Shown here one piece after another: positions 53,054-62,347 of a stretch of DNA of 64,000 nucleotides. The position numbers and the translations under genes were made by a program. This DNA comes from Chloroflexota bacterium (lineage in GTDB: Bacteria; Chloroflexota; Anaerolineae; Anaerolineales; Anaerolineaceae): the NCBI GenBank assembly GCA_009773005.1, contig WOUT01000006.1:62001-126000 (forward strand), read 5' to 3'. Below the pieces are notes generated by a model. The model had not been told where the DNA came from and did not search any database. It worked only from the letters and a program-made list of their open reading frames with translations. Position 1 is the stretch's first letter, and every line of letters starts with the position of its first letter.

Positions 53054-54283
53054 CTATTGTAACCGAGAGAGAAGAATATCACAAAGCTCTCTCACGGCTC
53101 CATGGCCGCCCGTTTGATTAAGTACCAGATCGGCCCGTCGCAGCACATCAGGGTGTGCATCTGCTGGACAAACCGCGAAGCCAACAATTGGGAAGCATGG
53201 CAGGTCATTGGTATCATTCCCGATGTAGATCACCCCATTGGCCGTAATCGATCTTTCACGAATGACCTGGCGCAGCGCAGCTGCTTTGTCATCCACTGCC
53301 TGCAGGACTGGGATTCTCAGCTTTTTACACCTTGCCTCTACCACTGGATTCCGCTCTTTCGAAATCACCAGGCAATCGATGGCTTTTTTTTCACGCAAGA
53401 GAGCAAGCCCCAAGCTGTCGCTGCGGTTCGCAGAAATCATCTCTTCGCCTTTTTCATTCACCCATACGCGGTTATCCGTGAGAACTCCATCAAAATCCAT
53501 GACGAGCAGCGCTGCATTTGAGGGGAATGACCTGCGTAACTTGGCGGGGTCAACCATCTGCAGCCCGCCTTCTTTAACCAGCCACTCGGCTTGAATCCAG
53601 TCTGCCTCAGTATCAATATCCACCGTGAAACGCGGATCGATCACCAACGGCATTACGACCGACCCGCTCATCGAATTCTTTTTTATTATCGCTTGCGGTC
53701 TAATCGCATCGATATGCCCGGTCTGCCAAAAGACAGTGGGCAACTTTTGACGCGGGGCGTTATAGACTTCCGGGATCCCCTCAACGCCAATCAGAGGACT
53801 CATGTGCCCGCTGATTGTATCAATACGCCACATCTTGTACGGGTTCTGTCCAGACTCTACCACCCCGCGAACTGAATCCGCTTCAGGGTGCGAGAGCAGA
53901 ATGTTTACAGCATCATCCAAACACGCAAGCGGTCTGATCGGTGAGGTGGGTCGCAACTGCACCACAACATCGGGCCGATATCCTTCATGCTCCGCAAGCC
54001 ACTTTAAAGCATGTTGGAAAACGGGCAGGTCTGTGGTGGTATCCTGGGCAAATTCATCCGGACGCAGAAATGGGGTCTCAGCGCCGTGCACTCTCGCAAC
54101 CGAAGCAATTTCTTCATCGTCCGTTGAAACGATCGTGCGTGTGACGGTTTGGGATTGCGTGCCTGCCCTGATGCTGTAGGCGATCAATGGATAGCCTGCA
54201 AAGTCACGTATATTCTTGCGGGGGATACCTTTCGACCCGCCTCTAGCTGGGATGATTGCTAATACTTCTGGTTTATTTACCAT
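53054..54283 (-). CDS. Cytidylyltransferase fused to KdsC-like HAD phosphatase
   Basis: A 409-residue bifunctional protein. The ATG at 54283 follows GGAGG by 9 bases. Residues 1-230 form a NeuA-type cytidylyltransferase (IIPARGGSKGIPRKNIRDF, STDDEEI and RPTSPIR). Residues about 250-409 form a HAD phosphatase of the KdsC type (VMDFDGVLTDNRV with both Asp, then VISKERN and YIGNDTNDLPCF). This pairs the last two steps of nonulosonate activation: dephosphorylation of the 9-phosphate and CMP transfer. It overlaps the SDR stop by 7 bases. Confidence 0.88.
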   Translation of the reverse strand: MVNKPEVLAIIPARGGSKGIPRKNIRDFAGYPLIAYSIRAGTQSQTVTRTIVSTDDEEIASVARVHGAETPFLRPDEFAQDTTTDLPVFQHALKWLAEHEGYRPDVVVQLRPTSPIRPLACLDDAVNILLSHPEADSVRGVVESGQNPYKMWRIDTISGHMSPLIGVEGIPEVYNAPRQKLPTVFWQTGHIDAIRPQAIIKKNSMSGSVVMPLVIDPRFTVDIDTEADWIQAEWLVKEGGLQMVDPAKLRRSFPSNAALLVMDFDGVLTDNRVWVNEKGEEMISANRSDSLGLALLREKKAIDCLVISKERNPVVEARCKKLRIPVLQAVDDKAAALRQVIRERSITANGVIYIGNDTNDLPCFPIVGFAVCPADAHPDVLRRADLVLNQTGGHGAVRELCDILLSRLQ

Positions 54284-55095
54284 GCCGTCCACCCTCCATC
54301 AACCACCAGGTTGGCTCCTGTCATATAGGAAGAAGCTTCTGAAGCCAGGAATAACAGAGCACCGTTCATTTCATCTTTCTTCGCCATCCGCCCGAGCACC
54401 GCGCGAGAGGAATAATTCTTGACAAATTGTTCCTCGTGACCGTTTTCTACACCGCCGGGAGTTAACGCGTTCACTCTGATGTTCGTTCCGGCGTAATAAG
54501 CCGCCAGATAACGGGTCAATCCTAAAATGCCAGCTTTTGTGACTGAATAGAAAACAGGCTTGAAAGTCTTATGCTTGCCAGTGTTCTCATAGACGCGCTG
54601 GTCAGGCCCGACCAAACCATAAGTTGAGCACAAATTGATGATTGATCCGCTGTTCTGTTTAACCATTTGCTTTGATACTGCCTGGGAAACTAAAAAAGGT
54701 CCGGTCAGGTTTACATCCAAACCGTCGCGCCAAAATTCGAGCGGGTAATCTTCAAAAGCGTTGTTGTAATACCGCGGGTGAGACGGATCAAATTTAGGGT
54801 CAAGCGCCGCACTGTTAACCAGCACATCCAGCCGGTTGGTTTCAGCGATGATCTTCTCGACCTCGGCATGAATGGATTGCGGGTCAGTCACATTGATCAC
54901 AACACCCGAGACCTTTCCAGCAAGCCCTTTCAGGGTAGAGATAGCCCGGTCAATCAATTCAGGGTTTTGGTCTGACAGGTAAACAGTCGCTCCAGCTTCC
55001 GCCAGGGTTCTGCAAAACTCGGTGCCCAGTAGTCCGGCTCCACCGGTTACAAGCGCGACCTTGTCTGTCAGTGAGAACTTATCGTGGATCGTCAT
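54277..55095 (-). CDS. SDR family oxidoreductase
   Basis: A 272-residue short-chain dehydrogenase: VALVTGGAGLLGTEF near residue 14, LVNSAA near 90, INLCSTYGLV (catalytic Ser replaced in part by C-S-T), YSVTK near 184 and LTPGG. An Asp after the second strand (LSDQNPE) favours NAD. It overlaps the start of the cytidylyltransferase/HAD gene, so both are translated together. It probably oxidises or reduces a nonulosonate precursor sugar. Confidence 0.9.
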   Translation of the reverse strand: MTIHDKFSLTDKVALVTGGAGLLGTEFCRTLAEAGATVYLSDQNPELIDRAISTLKGLAGKVSGVVINVTDPQSIHAEVEKIIAETNRLDVLVNSAALDPKFDPSHPRYYNNAFEDYPLEFWRDGLDVNLTGPFLVSQAVSKQMVKQNSGSIINLCSTYGLVGPDQRVYENTGKHKTFKPVFYSVTKAGILGLTRYLAAYYAGTNIRVNALTPGGVENGHEEQFVKNYSSRAVLGRMAKKDEMNGALLFLASEASSYMTGANLVVDGGWTAW

Positions 55096-55108
55096 GCATT
55101 CACTCCAT

Positions 55109-56101
55109 TCAAATCAAAAAACGTATTAATGTTTGCTCTGCAGAAGACCGATGCACGGCTTCAGCCATTTTTAGAGCAGCAATACCATCTTCGAGGGAGC
55201 AGACAGGTTTTTCTTGCCTATAAACAATAGCAAGAAAATGGCTCATTTCATCCATAAAAAGCTGATTACGCTCAAACCCAGCCGGGGTTGAGGCCTCTTC
55301 CAAAGATTGATTTTCCGCGTTGTACAACCTGGCAGAGCCTTTCGCATTATCCCATTCAATCGTTCCTTTAGAGCCAACAATTTTTAAGGTATGCTCAGGA
55401 GGGCGTTGAACATAATCAAGATGGACGGAACTAAGCACGCCATTTTGGAATTGAATACCAATTTCCGCCGTATCCTCTACTTCGAGTTCCAGTCCACTTT
55501 GAGAGGAAGTAAATGCCCAAAGGTTTTTCGCTTCTCCAAAAAGCCAGCGTAGATAATCAAGCGAGTGGCTGAGCGTGTGAACCGCGCCTCCGCCAAGGTC
55601 AACCCGGGCGCTGTAGCCTTTGCGATAATCTTCCCACGGGTGCCATCCTGGCAGATATTCTCCCCAATGCGCACGGCTTGAAACCGGTCTGCCTATTTTT
55701 CCGTATTCCAGCCATTGTTTGATTTGGCGCAGTACCGGATGGAAACGGAATTGAAACCCAACTAATACCTGACCACCACCCAATTTTATAGCAGTTTGCA
55801 ATTCCTTAACTCGTTCCATATTGTGAGAAACTGGTTTTTCCAAAAGGATGCTACAACCCGCCCTAGCAGCCGGGATGGCTACTTCCAGGTGCAGCGAGGT
55901 AGGGTTTGAGATGATGACCGCATCAGGGTGATGCGCAAGCCCCGCTGAAATATCAGTTTCGACTGGGATACCCAAAATATCGCTCTCTGGCAATGTGGAG
56001 TGGTGAGACCGCAGCAACACGAAATCCGTTTCACCCAACGCTCGCAAATTGTTTAAGTGGCGTTTACCAATCGAGCCGAACCCGGCAATCAGCGTCTTCA
56101 T
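55109..56101 (-). CDS. Gfo/Idh/MocA family oxidoreductase
   Basis: A 330-residue sugar dehydrogenase. The ATG at 56101 is chosen over a TTG at 56110. It has Rossmann motif LIAGFGSIGKRHL, ISNPTSLHL, and the family's EKPVS near residue 88. The substrate domain opens VGFQFRFHPVL and holds the GGGAVHTLSHSLD stretch near 172-184. It probably makes a keto or amino-keto sugar in the glycan pathway together with the SDR 14 bases downstream. A 106-base gap with a palindrome lies upstream. Confidence 0.9.
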   Translation of the reverse strand: MKTLIAGFGSIGKRHLNNLRALGETDFVLLRSHHSTLPESDILGIPVETDISAGLAHHPDAVIISNPTSLHLEVAIPAARAGCSILLEKPVSHNMERVKELQTAIKLGGGQVLVGFQFRFHPVLRQIKQWLEYGKIGRPVSSRAHWGEYLPGWHPWEDYRKGYSARVDLGGGAVHTLSHSLDYLRWLFGEAKNLWAFTSSQSGLELEVEDTAEIGIQFQNGVLSSVHLDYVQRPPEHTLKIVGSKGTIEWDNAKGSARLYNAENQSLEEASTPAGFERNQLFMDEMSHFLAIVYRQEKPVCSLEDGIAALKMAEAVHRSSAEQTLIRFLI

Positions 56102-56173
56102 TTTAAACAAACTCTACGCTTCACAATTCTCCAATGCAGAGACGTCCTTATTATAAAACAAGTAATCCTGTTT

Positions 56174-56188
56174 ACTTACCTGGTAAGT
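56174..56188. promoter_or_regulatory. Palindrome in the gap upstream of the Gfo/Idh gene
   Basis: ACTTACC-T-GGTAAGT is a perfect inverted repeat of 7-base arms. The minus strand has TATAAT 20 bases further along (near 56150), so an internal promoter with an operator is possible in this otherwise tightly packed cluster. Confidence 0.35.
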
Positions 56189-56216
56189 CCCAGGGCATAC
56201 GTCCTGTATAAAACCT

Positions 56217-57665
56217 CTATATATTCTTCAGCAGCAGCGAATACAAATACTCCGCTGTCCGTCTGCCGGCGCTTCCATCCAAAAAAGTAATTTCATCCTT
56301 GATGAACTTGTGTCGATGCTCAGCATCGTATGCAGGATCTGCCAAATAATGGTTCACCAATGTCTTTAAGGTTTCAGCGTCAAAGGCAACTCTGCCAGCT
56401 TCAGCCTGCCGGAATCGTTGATGAGTCGGCCAATCGCCGATCTTTGAAAGTTTCAATGAGAATTTTCCAGACTTATTCCATCCGCCGGGCGTGTCGATAC
56501 AAATGCTGACGATCGGGCGGTCATGGATGGCAGTCTCGACGCACATGGTAGAGTAAACCGTTGTAAACACATCTGAATATGCCATCATCGAGGTTTTTTC
56601 AGGCATATCTTCACCAGAGTAATAACCCATATCACCGCCCAGCGCCACCGGTTCAACAACATGCACATGCGGCAGCGTTTGCGCCAGTTGACGCACATGT
56701 TCTCGTTCCGCCGCATATAACGGTTCATCCATAAAGTGATTGGGATGCAAACGGATGAGTAATTGGCACGGTTCGGCCAATGCATCTTCAGCAACCAGTT
56801 TCGCCAGCCCCGCAATATTCAAATAGTTTGGTGCAAAAGTGATGAAACTGGAAGCGTAGCCGACCAGTTTGCGTTTTGGATCGAGACCATGCATCTTGTA
56901 GTACTCGTCACGAGGAATCAACCATTCCTTACGGAAATATCCGTCATATGAAGGTATCCCGCCAATATTTACCGCTGCGGGGTTCCAGTCTGACCCATCT
57001 ATAAGTTCCTTCTTTTGCACTTCTGACCAGCAGGTCACAAAATCCAAAGGCGCAGCTGGAATACCATAACTGCTCGGATTATCCCACCCCACGATCACCG
57101 CCCCGGTCTTGATCCTCCGTTTTACTGATTCACGCATCAAATAGCGGTCGTGCCGCCAGCCGTATGTGGAGGAAACCACCAGATCAGGCTGATACTTTTC
57201 AAAGAGATCATCATAAATGCCGGGGGTAAAGCGCATCTGCCATCGAACCAGACTCCTGCGAGCCCATCGTGAGTTTCGCATCAGACTAATGATCGCCCGC
57301 GCCAATGGGATGCGTAACCGCTGCATGCCCTGTAATTCCGTCATAACCTGGAGGATGTGACTATCCATTGCCTCGGTATTGATGCGGTTCGATGTGCCCA
57401 CCCGGCGGATGAAGTTTGACCACCACTGCAAAGCCGGTTTTACATCGTTGGCATATTTCTGACAGACTTTATAGCGCAATCCTTCCACGATCATGCCGGG
57501 TTTGCCGAAGCGTTTTTGAATCTGGTCGATCAAACCATCGTCGGTCAGCACCACGACACGCACCCCTTTTTCCAGCAAGATTTGTACAACATCACTTTGC
57601 AAGAAGTAAATAATCGCCAGACCGTGGTCAGCGATAATAAAAATCGTTTTTTGAGGTTCGGCCAT
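56217..57665 (-). CDS. GT-B-like glycosyl/glycerophosphate transferase, unknown
   Basis: A 482-residue protein. The N-terminus (TIFIIADHGLAIIYFLQSDV) and the C-terminal features (QLLIRLHPNHFMDEP, VFTTVYSTMCVETAIHDRPIV) resemble GT-B-fold CDP-glycerol or UDP-sugar enzymes. HPN in LLIRLHPNH takes the place of the family's H-x-P. VVSSTYGWRHDRYLMRESVK and GWDNPSSYG lie in the middle. It is distantly similar in layout to the protein at 49434-51047. The donor is unknown. Confidence 0.6.
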   Translation of the reverse strand: MAEPQKTIFIIADHGLAIIYFLQSDVVQILLEKGVRVVVLTDDGLIDQIQKRFGKPGMIVEGLRYKVCQKYANDVKPALQWWSNFIRRVGTSNRINTEAMDSHILQVMTELQGMQRLRIPLARAIISLMRNSRWARRSLVRWQMRFTPGIYDDLFEKYQPDLVVSSTYGWRHDRYLMRESVKRRIKTGAVIVGWDNPSSYGIPAAPLDFVTCWSEVQKKELIDGSDWNPAAVNIGGIPSYDGYFRKEWLIPRDEYYKMHGLDPKRKLVGYASSFITFAPNYLNIAGLAKLVAEDALAEPCQLLIRLHPNHFMDEPLYAAEREHVRQLAQTLPHVHVVEPVALGGDMGYYSGEDMPEKTSMMAYSDVFTTVYSTMCVETAIHDRPIVSICIDTPGGWNKSGKFSLKLSKIGDWPTHQRFRQAEAGRVAFDAETLKTLVNHYLADPAYDAEHRHKFIKDEITFLDGSAGRRTAEYLYSLLLKNI

Positions 57666-57671
57666 TATTCT

Positions 57672-58520
57672 TTACTTTCGCAGTATCACGAGATAACCTA
57701 CAGGCGCAGGATTCTGTTGGGACTTGTATTCATCGATGAAACCCTTTTGGGTGACACAGGCAAGCAAGTTTATAAGTTTTTGAATGATGTAGACAAGCAT
57801 CTTGGCGGTCACTTGCTTATTTCGCGGTTGGGAAGAAATTGAATATTGCCAAACATTTCCAAGGCTTTCATTCAAAAGATACTGCGTATCAAAATAACCC
57901 TGCAGGCTTGCCACATACAATCCGGCTTCTGCAGCCATCTTTTCCAAAAAATAAGGGGTAAAGCGTGAAAAATCAAACGGGGCTTGATGCACCTTCAACA
58001 AGAATGGCACAGCGATAACGATGCTGCCGCCTGGCGCTACGATCTTCGCAATCGAATTCAACAACTCCCGGCTCTCATAGACATGCTCAAGCACATTCAT
58101 CATCACGACCATGTCAAAACTGTTGTCTTTGAACGGGTTAATCTTGCCTAGATCCGCCACCACGTCCACTTCAGGGTAAGGCACGATATCCAATGCATAA
58201 TAATTCCGACCTTTAAAGATGTCTGCAAAATCGCCATGTCCAGCCCCCACATCCAGAATTTTCGCGTCTGCCGGTAAGTCAGTCACTAAATTTTGAAGGA
58301 ATTTCCAATTTGACCTGCGCCAGGCAGTACCCAGATCTGACCCCCGATCCACTTTTTGCCAGGGTTCAATGGTTGAAGGGACGTCAGTGAACAATGGGAT
58401 TCCATCAACAACCTTCACAACATAACCGCAATTTCCGCATCTTAACGCTTCCCCTTTGTAATTCTGAAGGTTATTTTGACATTCAGGACAATTTATCAAG
58501 CTAAGCAGTTCTAATTTCAA
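57672..58520 (-). CDS. Class I SAM methyltransferase with zinc-ribbon N-terminus
   Basis: A 282-residue protein with a TTG start (AAAGGA upstream). It has an N-terminal Trm112-like zinc ribbon (INCPECQNN... and CGNCGYVVK, four Cys), SAM motif ILDVGAGHGDFADIF near residue 90, then MVVMMNVLEHVYE near 138. Such fused proteins are common in polysaccharide clusters. It may O-methylate a sugar. Confidence 0.85.
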   Translation of the reverse strand: MKLELLSLINCPECQNNLQNYKGEALRCGNCGYVVKVVDGIPLFTDVPSTIEPWQKVDRGSDLGTAWRRSNWKFLQNLVTDLPADAKILDVGAGHGDFADIFKGRNYYALDIVPYPEVDVVADLGKINPFKDNSFDMVVMMNVLEHVYESRELLNSIAKIVAPGGSIVIAVPFLLKVHQAPFDFSRFTPYFLEKMAAEAGLYVASLQGYFDTQYLLNESLGNVWQYSISSQPRNKQVTAKMLVYIIQKLINLLACVTQKGFIDEYKSQQNPAPVGYLVILRK

Positions 58521-58559
58521 ATATTCAATCCTTTGGGGCTGAAATGATAAAAAATTGCG

Positions 58560-59507
58560 CTACCTATAATACAGTCCAAAAATCCAGTCATAAATACGCA
58601 TGAGCGGCCATTTGATCGCCTTTAATTCTCGCAACCGCTTATAGAATGCTGGCTTCTTTGCAGCTTGTTCCACTGGTTTATATTCCTTAAGCACTTCGTT
58701 GCTCATATTTTGCATAAAGGGTTCAGCCGTCATCAAGCGTAGATAACCGGCTTCGTTCACCCGAACGTCCAGCTGGCGAACCTGCCCCATCGGACGGTCC
58801 ATGTCAAATGGTAAAAATTCTTTTAATACTTTTTTATAAGCCAGGAATTGATAATGGATGGCGCCAATTTGGGCGGTCAAACCATTGAAATTCACCCGCA
58901 AGTCTTCATGGTCTTTATAAAGCTCACTCGTCTCCTCTTCAGAATGACCAAGGCTCATGGTAAAGGACCGGAAGGTCTCCCAATCCAGGAACTTGCCGCG
59001 GTAAAATTTCGCGCCTGGTGTATTTTGCGCCCATTCAATCGTTTTGGTGTTAAAAATCTCGTTACCTGCGAGCGGTCTTGAAGTCACCATCCCCACATTG
59101 GGAAATGACTCAAGAATTTTCAATGAGTTGGATAACCAACCGGGATAGAAATAACAGTCATTGTCTGAATAAGCAATGATCTCGCCGGGCGCGCCATCCA
59201 GGATCAAATTCCAGGCGCCACCCTTGCCGAGGTTTTTCTCAGAGAAGATGAGATACTGAATCTTGCCTTCTTGTTGCATTTTGACGAGGTAATCCTTCAC
59301 TTCTTTGCAGGAGCCGTTATCGAACACCAGCAAGTCATAAGGCGTGTCAGTGTTCGCCCAAATGCTTCCGAGGCAGGCTTTCAAGACTTCCATCATATTG
59401 GCATAAAAGCCGCTCAAAAAAGGAATGTAATTAAGGATAGCGACCGTGATGCGTTCAGGTTTGGTCACCGTGTTGATCTTTTTCGCTGGATTTTGTCCTT
59501 GCCGCAT
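58560..59507 (-). CDS. GT2 family glycosyltransferase
   Basis: A 315-residue GT-A transferase. It has ITVAILNYIPFLSGF, LLVFDNGSCKEVKDYL, NLGKGGAWNLILDGA, and the DxD-like motif YSDNDCYF near residue 120. It has a C-terminal helical tail with a basic, aromatic end (WPLMRIYDWIFGLYYR). It is in the tight minus-strand series, 39 bases after the methyltransferase start in transcription order. Confidence 0.85.
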   Translation of the reverse strand: MRQGQNPAKKINTVTKPERITVAILNYIPFLSGFYANMMEVLKACLGSIWANTDTPYDLLVFDNGSCKEVKDYLVKMQQEGKIQYLIFSEKNLGKGGAWNLILDGAPGEIIAYSDNDCYFYPGWLSNSLKILESFPNVGMVTSRPLAGNEIFNTKTIEWAQNTPGAKFYRGKFLDWETFRSFTMSLGHSEEETSELYKDHEDLRVNFNGLTAQIGAIHYQFLAYKKVLKEFLPFDMDRPMGQVRQLDVRVNEAGYLRLMTAEPFMQNMSNEVLKEYKPVEQAAKKPAFYKRLRELKAIKWPLMRIYDWIFGLYYR

Positions 59508-59511
59508 CGGT

Positions 59512-60441
59512 TTACTCCTGTCTTCTTTTATTCAGGCCGAACAAGGCGCGTATCGCGCCGTATGCTTTTTTAGGATGAAGTATCATATGGAATACTTCGC
59601 CCAGGCAGATCGATTTTAGACTGACCAGGGGAAAAATCTCAATTTCTCTGAGCAACCGGTTCAAATTCAATTTTACCCGTTTGATATCCCCATTGTTAAA
59701 AGCCCAATTGGCGTCTGACAACATAAAGATGGTTCGTCGACCGCCAGCGAGACGGATGTTTTCATCAGTCTCAGGCAGATGATAATGCGGTTTGCCACCG
59801 GGAAGATGGCTGTAATCATGGTTCTGATGGATGATGTGAATCTCATCTGTAGCATCAATGGTCTTCCACCCTTGCCGCCTTGATTCATAGATCATCCAAT
59901 TATCCCATCCTGCCCGGCCAATGGCAAAACCCGGGATCTTGCGAAAACATTCTCGGGGAAAAATGAAATAATCACTTCCAACGGCTTTATGAAGGCTGCC
60001 CCTGGTTTTGCAATTAAGCATTAACCTGTCCTGCCAACCGGTTGAAAAGTCCAGTTCACTGGTTATTTCCAAATCCCAACGCTGTCCGATCAACAAGAAA
60101 CGCTTGTTGGTTTCCAACGTCTTTCTAGCGGTCGAAAGGAAATTTGGGAGCAAGAGAATATCCGCGTTAACGTAAGCCAATAGCGGAGAATCACTTTCCC
60201 GTCTCGCAGTTTCAAATAACGCACTGATCAAAGGTGTTCCGCTTGCATTGCATTTGATTTTTGAAATATGGCGAACCCCTAAAGATTTTGCTGCGGCAGA
60301 CAGGCCCTCTTCTTCTCCTAAAAGTAGCACCTCCACGTCATTCCCTAGGTCCAGCCAGGAATGGATGGCATTACGTTGGATAACCGCAATGTGAGTATTT
60401 GTGAATGGCTTGGGAGCCGTAAAGAGGGTTAACATAGCCAA
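59512..60441 (-). CDS. GT-A-type glycosyltransferase, unclassified
   Basis: A 309-residue protein. A TTG start (60441) or ATG (60435) is possible; GGAGA spacing slightly favours the TTG. It opens LTLFTAPKPFTNTHIAVIQ and has YVNADILLLPNF near residue 90, where NADIL resembles the metal motif of nucleotide-sugar transferases. IGRAGWDNWMIYESRRQGW near 170 is a conserved pattern of this group. It is in the series between SpsF-like and GT2 genes. Confidence 0.65.
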   Translation of the reverse strand: MAMLTLFTAPKPFTNTHIAVIQRNAIHSWLDLGNDVEVLLLGEEEGLSAAAKSLGVRHISKIKCNASGTPLISALFETARRESDSPLLAYVNADILLLPNFLSTARKTLETNKRFLLIGQRWDLEITSELDFSTGWQDRLMLNCKTRGSLHKAVGSDYFIFPRECFRKIPGFAIGRAGWDNWMIYESRRQGWKTIDATDEIHIIHQNHDYSHLPGGKPHYHLPETDENIRLAGGRRTIFMLSDANWAFNNGDIKRVKLNLNRLLREIEIFPLVSLKSICLGEVFHMILHPKKAYGAIRALFGLNKRRQE

Positions 60442-60443
60442 TT

Positions 60444-61214
60444 CTATTTCTCCTGACCGTGCGGTTGTTCAATATCAAACATGGTTTTGTGTATGATGGA
60501 ATCGTTCAACCTGGCTAATTGAGGATCCTGCCTGAACAAATCCAGCACCTCAAGCCATGTAAAATCGTTGCGGTAATCCAACCTTTTTATCACCTCGCGC
60601 AAGAGTGTTAAGTCTTCAGGAGTATCAAGCGTCCAGCGCAGACTGCCAAGGTCTTCAGTATGATTCAGTTGAATAACCTTGAACCGACCCTCAACCTCAT
60701 ATAAAAAAGGAAGCACATGCTCACGGTCGTGTTTTTCAACTGCCTCCTGCCAGGCTCTCTTTAACGCGTCCAAGGTGCATACTTCCACATCCACACCGAT
60801 TGGATATGTACGTTTGAACGGCGGCGGCAGCCGGTTGCAAGTAAAATCTGCTTTCGCAGAGAATAAAACGTCTACCGTCTGGTCGATCAAATCTGGGTCG
60901 ATCAGCGGGCAGTCCCCTGTGAGCCGGACGATGATGTCTGCATTGTACAATAATGCGGCTTGATAGTAGCGGTCTAGCACATCCGGCAGACTGCCGCGAA
61001 ACACCGGGATGCACTCATTCTTACACAAAGCAACGATTGGATCGTCCGAGGGTTCAATGGTTGTGGCTACTATTACCTGATCAACCCGTTTAGCCATTTT
61101 TACACGTTCGATCATACGGCAAAGTACCGGGCGGCCACCCAGGTCGAGCAAGACTTTACCCGGTAACCGGGTTGAGCTCATCCGCGCTTGAATGATAGCG
61201 ACCACTTTTTCCAT
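60444..61214 (-). CDS. SpsF-type cytidylyltransferase
   Basis: A 256-residue protein with the SpsF opening VVAIIQARMSSTRLPGKVL, DQVIVATTIEPSDDPI near residue 45, and VRLTGDCPLIDP near 95. SpsF-like enzymes activate a sugar acid or a glycolipid precursor with CTP. It is encoded 2 bases after the GT4 gene's stop and is the third cytidylyltransferase in the cluster. Confidence 0.88.
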   Translation of the reverse strand: MEKVVAIIQARMSSTRLPGKVLLDLGGRPVLCRMIERVKMAKRVDQVIVATTIEPSDDPIVALCKNECIPVFRGSLPDVLDRYYQAALLYNADIIVRLTGDCPLIDPDLIDQTVDVLFSAKADFTCNRLPPPFKRTYPIGVDVEVCTLDALKRAWQEAVEKHDREHVLPFLYEVEGRFKVIQLNHTEDLGSLRWTLDTPEDLTLLREVIKRLDYRNDFTWLEVLDLFRQDPQLARLNDSIIHKTMFDIEQPHGQEK

Positions 61215-61216
61215 GG

Positions 61217-62329
61217 TTAACGCTCTCCCTTGCGGGCGTACTCAATTGCTAAATTATATGCGTCAAGCAGCACTTGAAAGTTCATTTTCCAGTCAGCCCT
61301 CTGCTCTGCCAATTCGCGGTTCTTTTTCTTCATCTTCAATAAAACGCCAGTATCGGATTCTGTTTTGAGGATTTTTTCTACAAGGCTGACAATATTTTTA
61401 TCTGCAAACAGCCGGCCATGTTCACCATCGGTCACCCATTCCTGGTTACCCGGGATATCGGAAACAATGACTGGCAACCCGCATGCCAACGCTTCCATCA
61501 GTGAGACGGAAGATCCATCACTATGCGACGCGCTCAAATAGAGATCTGCGCTTCGATATACATCCGGCAATTCTTCAACCGAGGCTAAGCCGCCAAAATA
61601 AACCTTATCCTCCACACCGTTCACATGGATGAGATTCTGTATCCTTGCCTCTTGTGAGCCTTTGCTGTAAAGCAGCAAGCGCAGGTCAGGGTTGCTTTGA
61701 GCCGATAAGATGAACGCATTGACGACATCCTCAACCCCGTATAACGGTTCCAACGAACGGTTGGAGAGCAAAACCATCTTGTCCTGCCAACCCAATCTCT
61801 CGCGGAGCAGCGCTGAGCCTTCAGGTTTAAAGTGGGCTAGATCTACACCCCAAGGGAACATTTTATAACGGTCTGGTGAAACGCCGAAAGAGGCTGCTTT
61901 TCGCCCAACAATTATGCAATCACCAACCATTATATCGGTTCGTTCCAACGTAAACCTGGTTACCCAGCGCCAAAACGGGTTTTGATCCGCTTCGAGGAGT
62001 AGATCTGTTCCCCAAGACATGCTAATCAAAGGATGAAAACCGGCCAACGCAACCAAAAAAGCCACCCGCTGGATCGGTCCGGCATGGATGAGGTCAGGCC
62101 TCACTTCAACGATCACCTTTTTGAGTTGTTGCACAAGTCTGAGTGTTTGTCCCCACCCTTGCCCTGGTCTTAAACCTTTCCATTTTATCTCAGTAACACC
62201 CTCAGGCCATTGCCTTACCATATCTCTTTCAAGGCACAACACAAAAACCTGATGGGTTGTTTGCGCAAGCGCTTTGGTGAATCTCACATCATGTGGAGAC
62301 TGACTGCGTGTGAAATATAAAATTCTCAT
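61217..62329 (-). CDS. GT4 family glycosyltransferase
   Basis: A 370-residue GT-B transferase. It has MRILYFTRSQSPHDVRF, HAGPIQRVAF near residue 82, MVLLSNRSLEPLYGVEDVV near 195, and the GT4 donor site SVSLMEALACGLPVIVSD near 285 with both Glu of E-x7-E in part (E-A-L-A-C-G-L-P). It transfers a sugar from a nucleotide donor to the growing chain. Confidence 0.88.
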   Translation of the reverse strand: MRILYFTRSQSPHDVRFTKALAQTTHQVFVLCLERDMVRQWPEGVTEIKWKGLRPGQGWGQTLRLVQQLKKVIVEVRPDLIHAGPIQRVAFLVALAGFHPLISMSWGTDLLLEADQNPFWRWVTRFTLERTDIMVGDCIIVGRKAASFGVSPDRYKMFPWGVDLAHFKPEGSALLRERLGWQDKMVLLSNRSLEPLYGVEDVVNAFILSAQSNPDLRLLLYSKGSQEARIQNLIHVNGVEDKVYFGGLASVEELPDVYRSADLYLSASHSDGSSVSLMEALACGLPVIVSDIPGNQEWVTDGEHGRLFADKNIVSLVEKILKTESDTGVLLKMKKKNRELAEQRADWKMNFQVLLDAYNLAIEYARKGER

Positions 62330-62347
62330 AATCGATTGACCGGTTTA

